Of a stretch of DNA of 35,880 nucleotides, positions 24,177 through 32,621 are shown piece by piece; the stretch's first letter is position 1, and the number at the start of each line of letters is the position of its first letter. Below the pieces are notes generated by a model that was given only the letters and a program-made list of their open reading frames with translations, searched no databases and was not told where the DNA came from. The position numbers and the translations under genes were made by a program. Source of the stretch: Parvibaculum sp963696585 (lineage in GTDB: Bacteria; Pseudomonadota; Alphaproteobacteria; Parvibaculales; Parvibaculaceae); contig CAVOKW010000024.1 of the NCBI GenBank assembly GCA_963696585.1, forward strand, positions 1 through 35,880. The letters are read 5' to 3'.

Positions 24177-24977
24177 ATGACCGTTGTGTGCGTTGAAAAT
24201 GTCTGGAAGTCCTATTCCGATCAGACGGTCCTCGAGAATATCAATTTTGTTGCCGAACCCGGTTCATTCATCTCGCTGGTCGGCCCTTCAGGCTGCGGCA
24301 AATCCACGTTTCTCAGGATGCTGCTTGGCGATGAAGCACCGAGCAAGGGCACCATCCTGATTGACGGGGTGCCGCTGCAAGCCGAACCTTCGCCGGATCG
24401 CGGCGTGGTATTTCAGCGCTATTCGGTTTTTCCGCATCTGAGTGCGCTTGAAAATGTCATGCTCGGACTTGAGTTTGGCGCAAGCCCCGTCACCGGGCGG
24501 CTGTTCGGTCGCGCCCGGCGCGGGGCGCGCGAGGCGTCCATGGAGATGCTGAAATCAGTCGGTCTTGAGGCGGCGTCCAAAAAATATCCGTCCGAGCTTT
24601 CAGGCGGCATGCAGCAGCGGCTCGCCATTGCGCAGGCGCTGATCAAGAAGCCGAAAATCCTGCTGCTGGATGAACCTTTCGGGGCGCTTGATCCCGGCAT
24701 ACGCGCGGAAGTGCATGAGATATTGCTGAAGCTCTGGCACGAGACCGCCATGACCATCTTCATGGTGACGCATGATCTCTCGGAAGCCTTCAAACTCGGC
24801 ACACGCGTCATCGCCTTTGATCGTCGGCGCAACCGGCCCGAAGAACTGAAGGCCTATGGCGCGACGATCACCTTTGATTTGAAGGTCGATGGCAAAACGC
24901 CGCCTGTGGCCAGGCCGGCCGCGCCAATCTCTGATATGGCACCGGCCCTTTCTCTCGGCACTCTCGCGGCCGTCTAG
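24177..24977 (+). CDS. ABC transporter ATP-binding protein
   Basis: This 266-residue nucleotide-binding subunit has Walker A GPSGCGKST (about 37-45), the Q-loop in GVVFQRYSVFP, the signature LSGGMQQR, Walker B ILLLDEPFGALD and the switch His in MVTHDLSEA. A C-terminal extension of about 45 residues (from DRRRNRPEEL) is typical of ATPases in this urea-carboxylase-linked transporter clade. AGGGAAA lies upstream of the ATG. It energises import by the two preceding gene products. The second riboswitch begins 11 nt after its stop. Confidence 0.93.
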   Translation: MTVVCVENVWKSYSDQTVLENINFVAEPGSFISLVGPSGCGKSTFLRMLLGDEAPSKGTILIDGVPLQAEPSPDRGVVFQRYSVFPHLSALENVMLGLEFGASPVTGRLFGRARRGAREASMEMLKSVGLEAASKKYPSELSGGMQQRLAIAQALIKKPKILLLDEPFGALDPGIRAEVHEILLKLWHETAMTIFMVTHDLSEAFKLGTRVIAFDRRRNRPEELKAYGATITFDLKVDGKTPPVARPAAPISDMAPALSLGTLAAV

Positions 24978-24987
24978 TTGTTTTTCC

Positions 24988-25054
24988 TTTGCCGGGACGA
25001 CCCGGCAAAGTTTTAGAAGCCCCCGGTAAGGGGACAATGCCTGGACGGCCAGGC
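24988..25054 (+). ncRNA. Guanidine-II riboswitch (mini-ykkC)
   Basis: Two perfect hairpins each carry the diagnostic ACGR tetraloop. The first is TTTGCCGGG-ACGA-CCCGGCAAA (24988-25009) in two arms of nine; the second is GCCTGG-ACGG-CCAGGC (25039-25054). The 29-nt linker holds a small CCCC/GGGG stem. Twin ACGR-capped stems separated by a short linker define the guanidine-II class, in which each loop binds one guanidinium and the loops kiss. It precedes the DUF1989/carboxylase/allophanate hydrolase genes, an association known for this class. The GTTTTA after the first hairpin also gives that arm a terminator-like look. Confidence 0.88.
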
Positions 25055-25082
25055 CTCTGACCGGTGCCACAAGCGGTGCCGG

Positions 25083-25106
25083 CGCATGGCGCAACAGACC
25101 CATGCG
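25083..25106 (+). promoter_or_regulatory. Leader hairpin between guanidine-II aptamer and ribosome-binding site
   Basis: CGCATGG (25083-25089) and CCATGCG (25100-25106) form a perfect 7-bp stem with a 10-nt loop, ending about 10 nt before the AGGAGA ribosome site of the next gene. It may be part of the expression platform of the second riboswitch. No T tract follows, so it is not a terminator. Confidence 0.4.
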
Positions 25107-25126
25107 AATGACGACAGGAGACTGAG

Positions 25127-25954
25127 ATGACAGAGGCATCTCCCCGCGAGCGCTACGCCGCCGAGAAGGCACGCTATGAGGCGCTTTATCAAAAAGGCAA
25201 AGCCGCAAGGCGCGATTTCAGTGAAGCCGGCCGCAATCCGGTCGTGATTGACGAGAAGCTGATTGTGGGGCGCGAAAGCGTGCCGGGATCCTGGGGCTGG
25301 TCGGGACGTCTGGCGCGGGGCATGACATTGCGCCTTCGGGCGGGCGCCATCACCAAGGGTGTGAGCCTGCTCCTGTTCAACGCGGCGGATCCAACCGAGC
25401 GTTTCAATGCGGGCGATACCGTCAAGCTGCAATGGAGCGCCAGGCTGCATCGCGGCAAGCTCCTTTATTCGGATATGGGGCGCGTGCTTGCCTCCCTGAC
25501 GGATGACAGTTATGGCCAGCATGATGCGTTGACGGGCGGTTCGACGGCACTGACCAATCAGGAAAAATATGGCGATGCGAGCCTGCGTCACACGCGCGGC
25601 AATTTCATTTTGCAGGCGAGCAAGCATGGCTTGTCGCGGGCCGATATTGCGCCCTGTCTGACGCTTTTTGCGCCAGTCATTGTTGATGGGCAAGGCCAAT
25701 TGATCTGGCAGGGTCCGGGCGCGCGCGCAGGCGACTATGTTGATTTGCGCGCTGAAATGGACGTGCTGGTTTTCGTTTCCAATTGTCCCCATCCCCTGTC
25801 GCCGGGGGGGTATGAAGCTTCACCGCTTGAACTCGTAATGTGGAAAGCGCCTGCTTTGGCGGATGATTTTTGCCGGTCGTCCTGCGAAGAGGCGCAGCGT
25901 GGCTTTGACAATACGGATGCGTTGGTCGCCAGCCTTTCGGGAGGCGCCAAATGA
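25127..25954 (+). CDS. DUF1989 protein, predicted carboxyguanidine deiminase subunit (urea carboxylase-associated protein 1)
   Basis: This 275-residue member of DUF1989 is the longer 'urea carboxylase-associated protein 1'. Such paired proteins have been shown to form carboxyguanidine deiminase (CgdAB), which converts carboxyguanidine to allophanate and ammonia. Seen here: GWSGRLARGMTLRLRAG, LLFNAADPTERFNAGDT, HDALTGGSTALTN, SKHGLSRADIAPCLTLF, and the conserved Cys of VFVSNCPHPLSP near the C-terminal third. The ATG has AGGAGA 5-6 nt upstream. The stop overlaps the start of the second DUF1989 gene (ATGA), as expected for a heteromeric enzyme. Which subunit is CgdA and which CgdB is not decided here. 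Confidence 0.88.
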   Translation: MTEASPRERYAAEKARYEALYQKGKAARRDFSEAGRNPVVIDEKLIVGRESVPGSWGWSGRLARGMTLRLRAGAITKGVSLLLFNAADPTERFNAGDTVKLQWSARLHRGKLLYSDMGRVLASLTDDSYGQHDALTGGSTALTNQEKYGDASLRHTRGNFILQASKHGLSRADIAPCLTLFAPVIVDGQGQLIWQGPGARAGDYVDLRAEMDVLVFVSNCPHPLSPGGYEASPLELVMWKAPALADDFCRSSCEEAQRGFDNTDALVASLSGGAK

Positions 25955-26574
25955 GTCCGCGTCATCCTGATTCAGCAATTCATGATTTTGTGGTTCCGGC
26001 CAATCAACCCTGGTCGCATCTGTTGAAGACGGGCCAGGTCCTGCGCATTGTCGATCTTGAAGGTCAGCAAGCGGTTGACACGCTGTTTTATGCCGCCCAT
26101 GACCATGAAGAACGCTATAGCGCACAAGACACGATCCGCGCGCAAGGCACGCCTTACATCATTGCAGGCACCAAGCTCCTCTCAAGCGAAGGCCGCCTGA
26201 TGGCGACAATGCTTGCCGATACGGCGGGCGGGCACGACACCTCGGCGGGGGCTTGCAGCGCCGAGAGCAATACGGTGCGCTTTGGTCATGACAAGAAATA
26301 CATGCATAGCTGCCGCGATAACTTTGTCATGGAGCTGTCGCGCCATGGCATGACCAAGCGCGATCTGGTCAGCAATATCAACTTCTTCATGAACGTGCCG
26401 ATCGAGCCGGATGGGACGCTTGCCATTGTCGATGGCATGTCGAAGCCGGGGGATTATGTGGAGCTGCGCGCCGAGATGGACATTCTCGTCGTCATCTCCA
26501 ATTGCCCGCAGGTCAACAATCCCTGCAACGGTTTCAATCCGACACCCATCCGCACTCTTATCTGGGAGAGGTGA
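25951..26574 (+). CDS. DUF1989 protein, predicted carboxyguanidine deiminase subunit (urea carboxylase-associated protein 2)
   Basis: This 207-residue shorter partner shows the DUF1989 blocks VVPANQPWSHLLKTGQVLRI, DLEGQQAVDTLFY, AGGHDTSAGACSAESNTVRF, CRDNFVMELSRHGM, NINFFMNVPIEPDG and VISNCPQVNNPCNGFNPTP. The Cys of ACSAESN and of SNCP are likely metal or catalytic residues by family conservation. It is paralogous to the preceding gene (compare MDVLVFVSNCP with MDILVVISNCP). It is translationally coupled to it and followed after 28 nt by the carboxylase. The pair is what distinguishes a guanidine pathway from a plain urea amidolyase. Confidence 0.9.
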   Translation: MSPRHPDSAIHDFVVPANQPWSHLLKTGQVLRIVDLEGQQAVDTLFYAAHDHEERYSAQDTIRAQGTPYIIAGTKLLSSEGRLMATMLADTAGGHDTSAGACSAESNTVRFGHDKKYMHSCRDNFVMELSRHGMTKRDLVSNINFFMNVPIEPDGTLAIVDGMSKPGDYVELRAEMDILVVISNCPQVNNPCNGFNPTPIRTLIWER

Positions 26575-26602
26575 GCGTTCGCGTTCCCCTCTGGAGCATG
26601 TC

Positions 26603-29600
26603 ATGTTCAAGAAAGTATTGATTGCCAATCGCGGCGAGATTGCGCTTCGGGTCATTCGCACCCTCAAATCGATGGGTGTGGCCTCGGTTGCGATCTATTC
26701 CGATGCGGATCGTTTCGCGCCGCATGTGCGCGAGGCGGATGAAGCGGTTCGCGTTGGCCCGGCCAATGTTGCCGAGAGCTATCTCAATGTGGAAGCGATC
26801 CTGCACGCGGTTCACATCACGGGCGCAGAGGCGGTACATCCGGGTTATGGATTTTTAAGCGAGAATCCGGACTTTGCCGAAGCGCTGGATCGCGAAGGCG
26901 TCCAGTTTATCGGCCCGACGCCAACGCATATGCGTGCCTTTGCCCTGAAACACACGGCGCGTGAGCTGGCGCAGAAGGGTGGCGTGCCGCTGTTGCCCGG
27001 CTCCGGCCTTATCCATGATCTCGATCATGCGCTTTCCGAAGCCGCGCGTATTGGCTATCCGGTGATGCTGAAAAGCACGGCGGGGGGTGGGGGCATCGGC
27101 TTGCAGCTCTGCCATGGCGCCGATGATCTGCCGAGGCTCTATGAGACAGTGAAGCGGCTGGCGCTTGCCAATTTCAGGGATGCCGGGCTCTTCATCGAGA
27201 AATACGTCGCTCGCGCCCGCCATATCGAGGTGCAGATATTTGGGGATCGTCGCGGTGGCGTCATCGCGCTCGGGGAACGCGATTGTTCGGCGCAGCGCCG
27301 TAATCAGAAAGTGGTGGAAGAAACCCCTGCGCCCAATATTTCGCAAGAAATGCGTCAGGCCTTGCATCAGGCCGCGATCCGTCTTGGCGAGACGGTGGGT
27401 TATGCCTCGGCGGGCACGGTCGAGTTCATCTATGACGAGGATGAAAAAAAGTTCTATTTCCTTGAAGTGAACACGCGCTTGCAGGTTGAGCATCCGGTGA
27501 CCGAAGAAGTGACGGGGCTTGATCTTGTCGAGATGATGGTCAAGGAAGCGGCAGGCGAGATCGAGGCGCTGGATTTCCATGCGCGTGAGCCCAGGGGCCA
27601 TGCGATTGAAGTCCGGCTTTATGCGGAAGATCCGGGCCGCAATTTCCAGCCATGCTCGGGTTTGCTGACGCAAGTGACGTTCCCCGCCGATATCCGTGTT
27701 GATGGCTGGATTGAAACGGGGAGCGAGGTTTCACCCTTTTATGATCCGATGCTCGCCAAGATCATCGTCAAGGGCGCGACGCGCGCCGAAGCTGTCGCCA
27801 GACTTGAAGCAGCACTTGCGGACTCGCATGTCTATGGCATCGAAACCAATCTCGCCTATCTGCGCCAGATTGCGGCCTCACCCGATTTTCATGCCGGTGT
27901 GATGCTCACTTCCACGCTTGCCGGGTTCGTCTCGACCGCGCCTGCGCTTGATGTTCTCTCGGGCGGCGCGCAATCGACCTTGCAGGATTATCCCGGACGG
28001 ATCGGTTACTGGGATGTCGGTGTGCCGCCTTCGGGTCCGATGGATGGCGTCTCGTTCCGGCTCGCCAATCGTCTCGTCGGCAATGATGACAAGGCCGCCG
28101 CGCTTGAGATGATGCTGACCGGGCCGACACTCGCTTTCCGCTCTGATTGCGTGATGGCCTTGACGGGCGCCTTGATGCCCGCGCGACTGGATGGGGTCGA
28201 GGTTGCTTTCTGGCAACCTGTCGCCGTCAAGGCGGGTCAGGTTTTGCAGCTTGGTCAGATTGCGGGCGCCGGTCAGCGCAGCTATCTTGCCGTGCGTCAC
28301 GGCTTTGATGCGCCGCTTTATCTCGGCTCGCGTTCGGCCTTCACGCTCGGGCGCTTTGGCGGGCATGCCACGGGCGCCGTGAAAACGGGGGATGTGTTGC
28401 GGCTTTGCGAGCAAGGCGCGACGCAGGAACCCGTCTGGTCAGGACTTGCCGAGGCGAACCGTCCGACGTTGACGCATGAATGGGACATCGCCGCGCTTTA
28501 TGGACCCCATGGCGCTCCGGATTATTTTCTGGAAGACGATATCGAGACCCTGTTCTCGACCGCTTATGAAGTGCATTACAATTCGGCGCGCACCGGCGTG
28601 CGGCTCATTGGCCCCAAGCCAAAATGGGCGCGCAAGGATGGCGGCGAGGCGGGGCTGCATCCCTCCAACATTCATGACAATGCCTATGCTGTCGGCACGA
28701 TCGATTTCACCGGCGACATGCCGATCATATTGGGGCCAGACGGACCGAGCCTTGGCGGATTTGTCTGTCCCGCCACACTTGCCAAGGCGGATCTGTGGAA
28801 ACTCGGTCAGCTCAAGCCCGGCGACAAGGTCCGGTTCCGCCGCATCGGCGACGCTGAAGCCGATGCGCTGCGGGTGCAGGAAGAGGCCTGGATTTCGAGC
28901 CTTGTGAAACCGGCGCCGGTTGCCTTTGCGCTGCCTGCCCATGACAGCGCGATCCTCGGGCGTATTGACGATCTGGAAACGGCGGTCACCTATCGCCGGG
29001 CGGGGGACGATTATCTGCTTATCGAATATGGCCCGATGGTGCTCGACTTTGCGCTGCGCTTTCGTGCCCATGCGATGATGGAGGCGCTGATTGCGCGCCA
29101 TGTGCCGGGCCTTCTCGAAATGACGCCGGGCATCCGCTCGCTGCAGTTGCATTTTGATCCCGATATCATTTCAGGCAAAGAGCTGCTGGCACTTGTCGAG
29201 CATGTCGAGCGGTTATTGCCCGCAACATCCGACATTGAAGTGCCAAGCCGTATCGTGCATCTGCCCTTGTCATGGGACGATGCCGCCGCGCAAGAGGCGG
29301 TGCTCAAATATCAGACGCTTGTGCGGCCTGATGCGCCATGGTGCCCGAGCAATATCGAGTTTATCCGCCGCATCAACGGGCTCGACAGCCTTGAGGATGT
29401 GAAGAACATCATTTTTGACGCTGACTATATGGTGCTTGGGCTTGGCGATGTTTATCTCGGCGCACCGGTGGCGACGCCGCTTGATCCGCGCCACAGGCTC
29501 GTCACGACAAAATACAATCCGGCACGCACCTGGACCCCGGAAAACGCTGTCGGTATTGGCGGGGCCTATATGTGCGTTTATGGCATGGAGGGGCCGGGCG

Positions 29601-30208
29601 GCTATCAGCTTTTCGGACGCACGGTGCAGATGTGGAATACATGGCGCTCGGGCGGTAATTTTGAAGCGGGCAAGCCATGGCTGTTGCGGTTTTTTGATCG
29701 CATCCGTTTTTTCCCGGTCACAGCCGATGAGCTGCTCGATGCCCGGGCCCGTTTCCCGCATGGCGACTATGACGTGCGTGTGGAAGAAGCGCGTTTCCGG
29801 CTGAGCGATTATCTCGCCACCCTCAAAACGAACGAAGCCGAGATCCGCGCCTTTCAGACGCATCAGCGGGCGGCCTTTGCCGCCGAGCGCGATGCCTGGG
29901 AACGGGCCGGGCTTGTGGTGGCGGATGCCGAGCCGATGGATGCGGCGCCCGATATCATTTCGGACCTGCCGCCGGGCGGGTTTCTTGTCGAGGCAAGCGT
30001 GCCGGGCAATGTCTGGTCGGTCGGTGTTCAACCGGGTGACGATGTTCTTGCCAATCAATCGCTCATCATTCTGGAATCGATGAAAATGGAAATCGAGGTC
30101 AAGGCATCGCAGGCGGGGCGCGTCCATGAAGTCCATTGTGCGCCGGGCAAGATGGTGCAGGCGGGCCAGGCCCTGGTCACGCTGATTGCAAATGAGGTGG
30201 TGTCATGA
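26603..30208 (+). CDS. Biotin-dependent guanidine carboxylase (urea carboxylase family)
   Basis: This 1201-residue single-chain carboxylase has a biotin carboxylase domain (1-450: FKKVLIANRGEIALRVIRTL, HPGYGFLSEN, KSTAGGGGIG, EVNTRLQVEHPVTEE), then carboxyltransferase modules of the KipA/KipI (AHS2/AHS1) type (about 455-1090: GGAQSTLQDYPGRIGYWDVG, PSGPMDGVSFRLANRLVGN, GPKPKWARKDGGEAGLHPSN). The C-terminal biotinyl domain carries Lys1161 in ILESMKMEIEV. Length and order match bacterial 'urea carboxylase', of which members beside DUF1989 genes and guanidine riboswitches prefer guanidine, giving carboxyguanidine. The start MFKKVLIANRG is the family N terminus and has TGGAG upstream; the frame is open 192 nt further upstream inside the preceding gene. 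The stop overlaps the next start (ATGA). Confidence 0.95.
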   Translation: MFKKVLIANRGEIALRVIRTLKSMGVASVAIYSDADRFAPHVREADEAVRVGPANVAESYLNVEAILHAVHITGAEAVHPGYGFLSENPDFAEALDREGVQFIGPTPTHMRAFALKHTARELAQKGGVPLLPGSGLIHDLDHALSEAARIGYPVMLKSTAGGGGIGLQLCHGADDLPRLYETVKRLALANFRDAGLFIEKYVARARHIEVQIFGDRRGGVIALGERDCSAQRRNQKVVEETPAPNISQEMRQALHQAAIRLGETVGYASAGTVEFIYDEDEKKFYFLEVNTRLQVEHPVTEEVTGLDLVEMMVKEAAGEIEALDFHAREPRGHAIEVRLYAEDPGRNFQPCSGLLTQVTFPADIRVDGWIETGSEVSPFYDPMLAKIIVKGATRAEAVARLEAALADSHVYGIETNLAYLRQIAASPDFHAGVMLTSTLAGFVSTAPALDVLSGGAQSTLQDYPGRIGYWDVGVPPSGPMDGVSFRLANRLVGNDDKAAALEMMLTGPTLAFRSDCVMALTGALMPARLDGVEVAFWQPVAVKAGQVLQLGQIAGAGQRSYLAVRHGFDAPLYLGSRSAFTLGRFGGHATGAVKTGDVLRLCEQGATQEPVWSGLAEANRPTLTHEWDIAALYGPHGAPDYFLEDDIETLFSTAYEVHYNSARTGVRLIGPKPKWARKDGGEAGLHPSNIHDNAYAVGTIDFTGDMPIILGPDGPSLGGFVCPATLAKADLWKLGQLKPGDKVRFRRIGDAEADALRVQEEAWISSLVKPAPVAFALPAHDSAILGRIDDLETAVTYRRAGDDYLLIEYGPMVLDFALRFRAHAMMEALIARHVPGLLEMTPGIRSLQLHFDPDIISGKELLALVEHVERLLPATSDIEVPSRIVHLPLSWDDAAAQEAVLKYQTLVRPDAPWCPSNIEFIRRINGLDSLEDVKNIIFDADYMVLGLGDVYLGAPVATPLDPRHRLVTTKYNPARTWTPENAVGIGGAYMCVYGMEGPGGYQLFGRTVQMWNTWRSGGNFEAGKPWLLRFFDRIRFFPVTADELLDARARFPHGDYDVRVEEARFRLSDYLATLKTNEAEIRAFQTHQRAAFAAERDAWERAGLVVADAEPMDAAPDIISDLPPGGFLVEASVPGNVWSVGVQPGDDVLANQSLIILESMKMEIEVKASQAGRVHEVHCAPGKMVQAGQALVTLIANEVVS

Positions 30209-32004
30209 AGGGGCAGTCATTTTCCATCTCGGCGCTCAAGGCGGGCTATGAAGCCGGGATTCGCGCCGAGGATGTGGCCGTTGAGGCCCTGTCGCGCATC
30301 GAGACCTATGGCGACAAGGCGGTCTGGATATCCCGCGTCTCGCCTGAAGATGTGATCGCGCATGCCCGCTCGCTCGATGCCTTGCCGCGCGAGAAGAAGG
30401 CACGCTTGCCGCTTTTTGGTCTGCCCTTTGCGATCAAGGACAATATTGATCTGGCGGGATTGCCAACGACGGCGGCCTGTCCCGCCTATGCCTATATGCC
30501 CGCGGCGAATGCAACAGTCGTGGCGCGATTGATTGCAGCGGGCGCGATGCCGATGGGCAAGACCAATCTCGATCAGTTTGCGACGGGTCTTGTCGGGACA
30601 AGGTCTCCGCATGGCGCGCCGCGATCGGTTTTCAACAGCGAGCATATTTCGGGTGGCTCCTCGTCAGGCTCGGCGGTGGCTGTTGCCGCAGGTCTCGTCA
30701 GCTTTGCGCTGGGCACAGACACGGCCGGTTCGGGCCGCGTGCCGGCAGGCTTCAACAATATCGTCGGATTGAAACCCACACGCGGCCTGCTCTCGACGCA
30801 TGGCGTGGTGCCGGCCTGCCGGTCGCTTGATTGCGTTTCGATATTTGCGCTCAATGCGAGCGATGCGGCGGCGATTTTTCATCAGGCGGCCTGGTTTGAT
30901 CCGCGTGACGCCTATGCCCGCGCCCGTATGCCGGAAGGGCCGCTGGTGCCGGGAGCAAGCTTCACTTTCGCCGTGCCACGCGCGGCGGACTTGTCGTTCT
31001 TTGGTGATGGCGAGGCCGAGCGCCTGTTTGGGGAGGCGGTCGAGCGACTTGAATCGCTTGGCGGCCGGGCAAGGCGTATTGATTTTGCGCCGTTCCGTGA
31101 AACGGCGGCGCTGCTTTATGAGGGGCCCTGGGTTGCCGAGCGCATGGCGGCGGTTGGCGCCTTCATCAAGGATCATCCGGGGGATGTGGATGCGACGGTC
31201 GCCGGGATCATCCTCAAGGGCGACGACAAGAAGGCGGTCGAGGCGTTTGCGACCTTCTACAGGCTCGAAGAACTGCGCCGCATCGTCGCCAATCTGCTCG
31301 CCGACATTGATGTGCTGGCCGTACCGACAGCGCCGACGAGTTACAGGGTCGATGAGATTGCCAAGGAGCCGATCAAGCTCAATTCGCGTCTTGGCATCTA
31401 TACCAATTTCATGAACCTGCTCGATCTCTCGGGGCTTGCCATTCCGGCTGGCATTGGTGTGAACGGCTTGCCCTTCGGCATCACGCTTTGCGCCTCAGCC
31501 TTTGGCGAGGCGCGTCTTGTCGAGATCGCCCAGCGTTTCGAAACGGCGCTGGCGCTGGCGCCGGGCGCGCCTGCGCTTAATCGGCGCATTGATGATGAGA
31601 GTTTCATCGAGATCGCTGTTGTCGGCGCGCATATGTCGGGGTTGCCGCTCAATCATGAATTGACCTCACGTGGCGCAATTTTTCTTGAGCGCACCAGGAC
31701 GGCGGCGAGCTATCGCTTTTATGCGCTGGCGGGCGGGCCGCCCTTCAGGCCGGGGCTGGTGCGGGTCGATCAGGATGGCGGTGCCATCGAAATTGAAATA
31801 TGGCGTCTGCCGCGCCCCCAATTCGGCAGCTTCATGGCGGGCGTGCCATCGCCGCTCTGCATCGGCACGCTTGAGGTTGCGGGCGGGCGCAAGGTCAAGG
31901 GGTTCCTCTGCGAAAGCAGCGGCCTGGCCGGTGCACAGGATATAACCGCGCTGGGCGGCTGGCGCGCTTATATGGCGCAAAAAGCCAAGGTGAGCGCGAG
32001 CTGA
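30205..32004 (+). CDS. atzF: Allophanate hydrolase (AtzF type)
   Basis: This 599-residue amidase-signature enzyme hydrolyses allophanate to ammonia and carbon dioxide, the last step of the pathway. The Ser-Ser-Lys triad is visible as Lys78 (GLPFAIKDNIDLAG), Ser152 (ISGGSSSGSAV) and Ser176 (GTDTAGSGRVPAG). The C-terminal domain (about 470-599: EIAVVGAHMSGLPLNHELT, LAGGPPFRPGLVRVD, GLAGAQDITALGGWRAYM) is the AtzF-specific part. Both domains are complete. It overlaps the carboxylase stop by four bases. It ends directly against the stop of the convergent GNAT-like gene, and no clear terminator separates them. Confidence 0.96.
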   Translation: MKGQSFSISALKAGYEAGIRAEDVAVEALSRIETYGDKAVWISRVSPEDVIAHARSLDALPREKKARLPLFGLPFAIKDNIDLAGLPTTAACPAYAYMPAANATVVARLIAAGAMPMGKTNLDQFATGLVGTRSPHGAPRSVFNSEHISGGSSSGSAVAVAAGLVSFALGTDTAGSGRVPAGFNNIVGLKPTRGLLSTHGVVPACRSLDCVSIFALNASDAAAIFHQAAWFDPRDAYARARMPEGPLVPGASFTFAVPRAADLSFFGDGEAERLFGEAVERLESLGGRARRIDFAPFRETAALLYEGPWVAERMAAVGAFIKDHPGDVDATVAGIILKGDDKKAVEAFATFYRLEELRRIVANLLADIDVLAVPTAPTSYRVDEIAKEPIKLNSRLGIYTNFMNLLDLSGLAIPAGIGVNGLPFGITLCASAFGEARLVEIAQRFETALALAPGAPALNRRIDDESFIEIAVVGAHMSGLPLNHELTSRGAIFLERTRTAASYRFYALAGGPPFRPGLVRVDQDGGAIEIEIWRLPRPQFGSFMAGVPSPLCIGTLEVAGGRKVKGFLCESSGLAGAQDITALGGWRAYMAQKAKVSAS

Positions 32005-32517
32005 TCAGCGGTGCAGGCCCGGTGGGATGGCGGGCATGGTGAGCGGCAGGCGGAAATGCTCAAACCAGTAAAGCCGGATCTGATGACCGTCCGGCGTATA
32101 GCCAACCGGGTAGAGACCCGCAGGCAGGTAAGGTTTTTCGCCATAGCCCGGCGCGGTGATGACGGCGCCATAGCCTGCAATCTTCAGGTTGGGATTGTCG
32201 ATTGACCATTGGCGCAGGTCTTCGCGTGCGGCAATCGTCAAGGGCACCGATACGCCGCCCTTCTCGTAATCGGGATGAATGAAGATGCGCATGAAAACAA
32301 ACTTCTGGCGCACGGGTTCGTAATAAGTGACCTCGCCCGTCGTGACGCCGACCATCCTGTCGCCATCATAGGCGACGGTGATGAGTTCCCTGGCGCGATC
32401 AGCCGGATTGACGTTGCGGGGCAGGATGTTGAATTCAGACCATAGCGCGATCGCCTCGCTGGCGATTTTCTCATTGTTGAGCAACCAGGCTTTCTCGTAG
32501 CGAAACTCTTCCGGCAT
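32005..32517 (-). CDS. GNAT-like acetyltransferase, function unknown
   Basis: This 170-residue protein resembles a GNAT N-acetyltransferase. It has an N-terminal helix region (EKIASEAIALWSEFNILP), central strands (ARELITVAYDGDRMVGVTTGEV), and KFVFMRIFIHPDYEKGGVSV leading into an Arg/Leu-rich helix where acetyl-CoA binds. The canonical Q/RxxGxG/A pyrophosphate loop is not clear (YEKGGVSVPL), so activity is uncertain. The start is ambiguous: three ATGs lie within 15 nt. I chose MPEEFRYE because GGGGGA precedes it at good spacing; the first ATG (32532) has AGGGAA only three bases away. It is downstream of gmhB on the same strand (104 nt gap) and convergent with atzF. Confidence 0.65.
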   Translation of the reverse strand: MPEEFRYEKAWLLNNEKIASEAIALWSEFNILPRNVNPADRARELITVAYDGDRMVGVTTGEVTYYEPVRQKFVFMRIFIHPDYEKGGVSVPLTIAAREDLRQWSIDNPNLKIAGYGAVITAPGYGEKPYLPAGLYPVGYTPDGHQIRLYWFEHFRLPLTMPAIPPGLHR

Positions 32518-32621
32518 TCCCATTCCCCCCATTTCCCTTTGTCGTTTGTCGTCTGTCGTTTGTCCGCCTGTTTTACGATGCCTTGAGCTTCATATGCCAG
32601 CCGGACCAGATGGGCGTTTTG

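Noticed and set aside
24988..25015. Perfect hairpin followed by GTTTTA read as a rho-independent terminator after the ATPase gene.
   Set aside because: The loop is ACGA, and a second hairpin with an ACGG loop follows, which is diagnostic of guanidine-II RNA. The T tract is short. A dual role cannot be excluded, but terminator is not the primary call.
32541..32566. Short GTCGTTT/GTCGTCT repeats upstream of the GNAT-like gene.
   Set aside because: Only three imperfect 7-base units, too little to call a repeat element.
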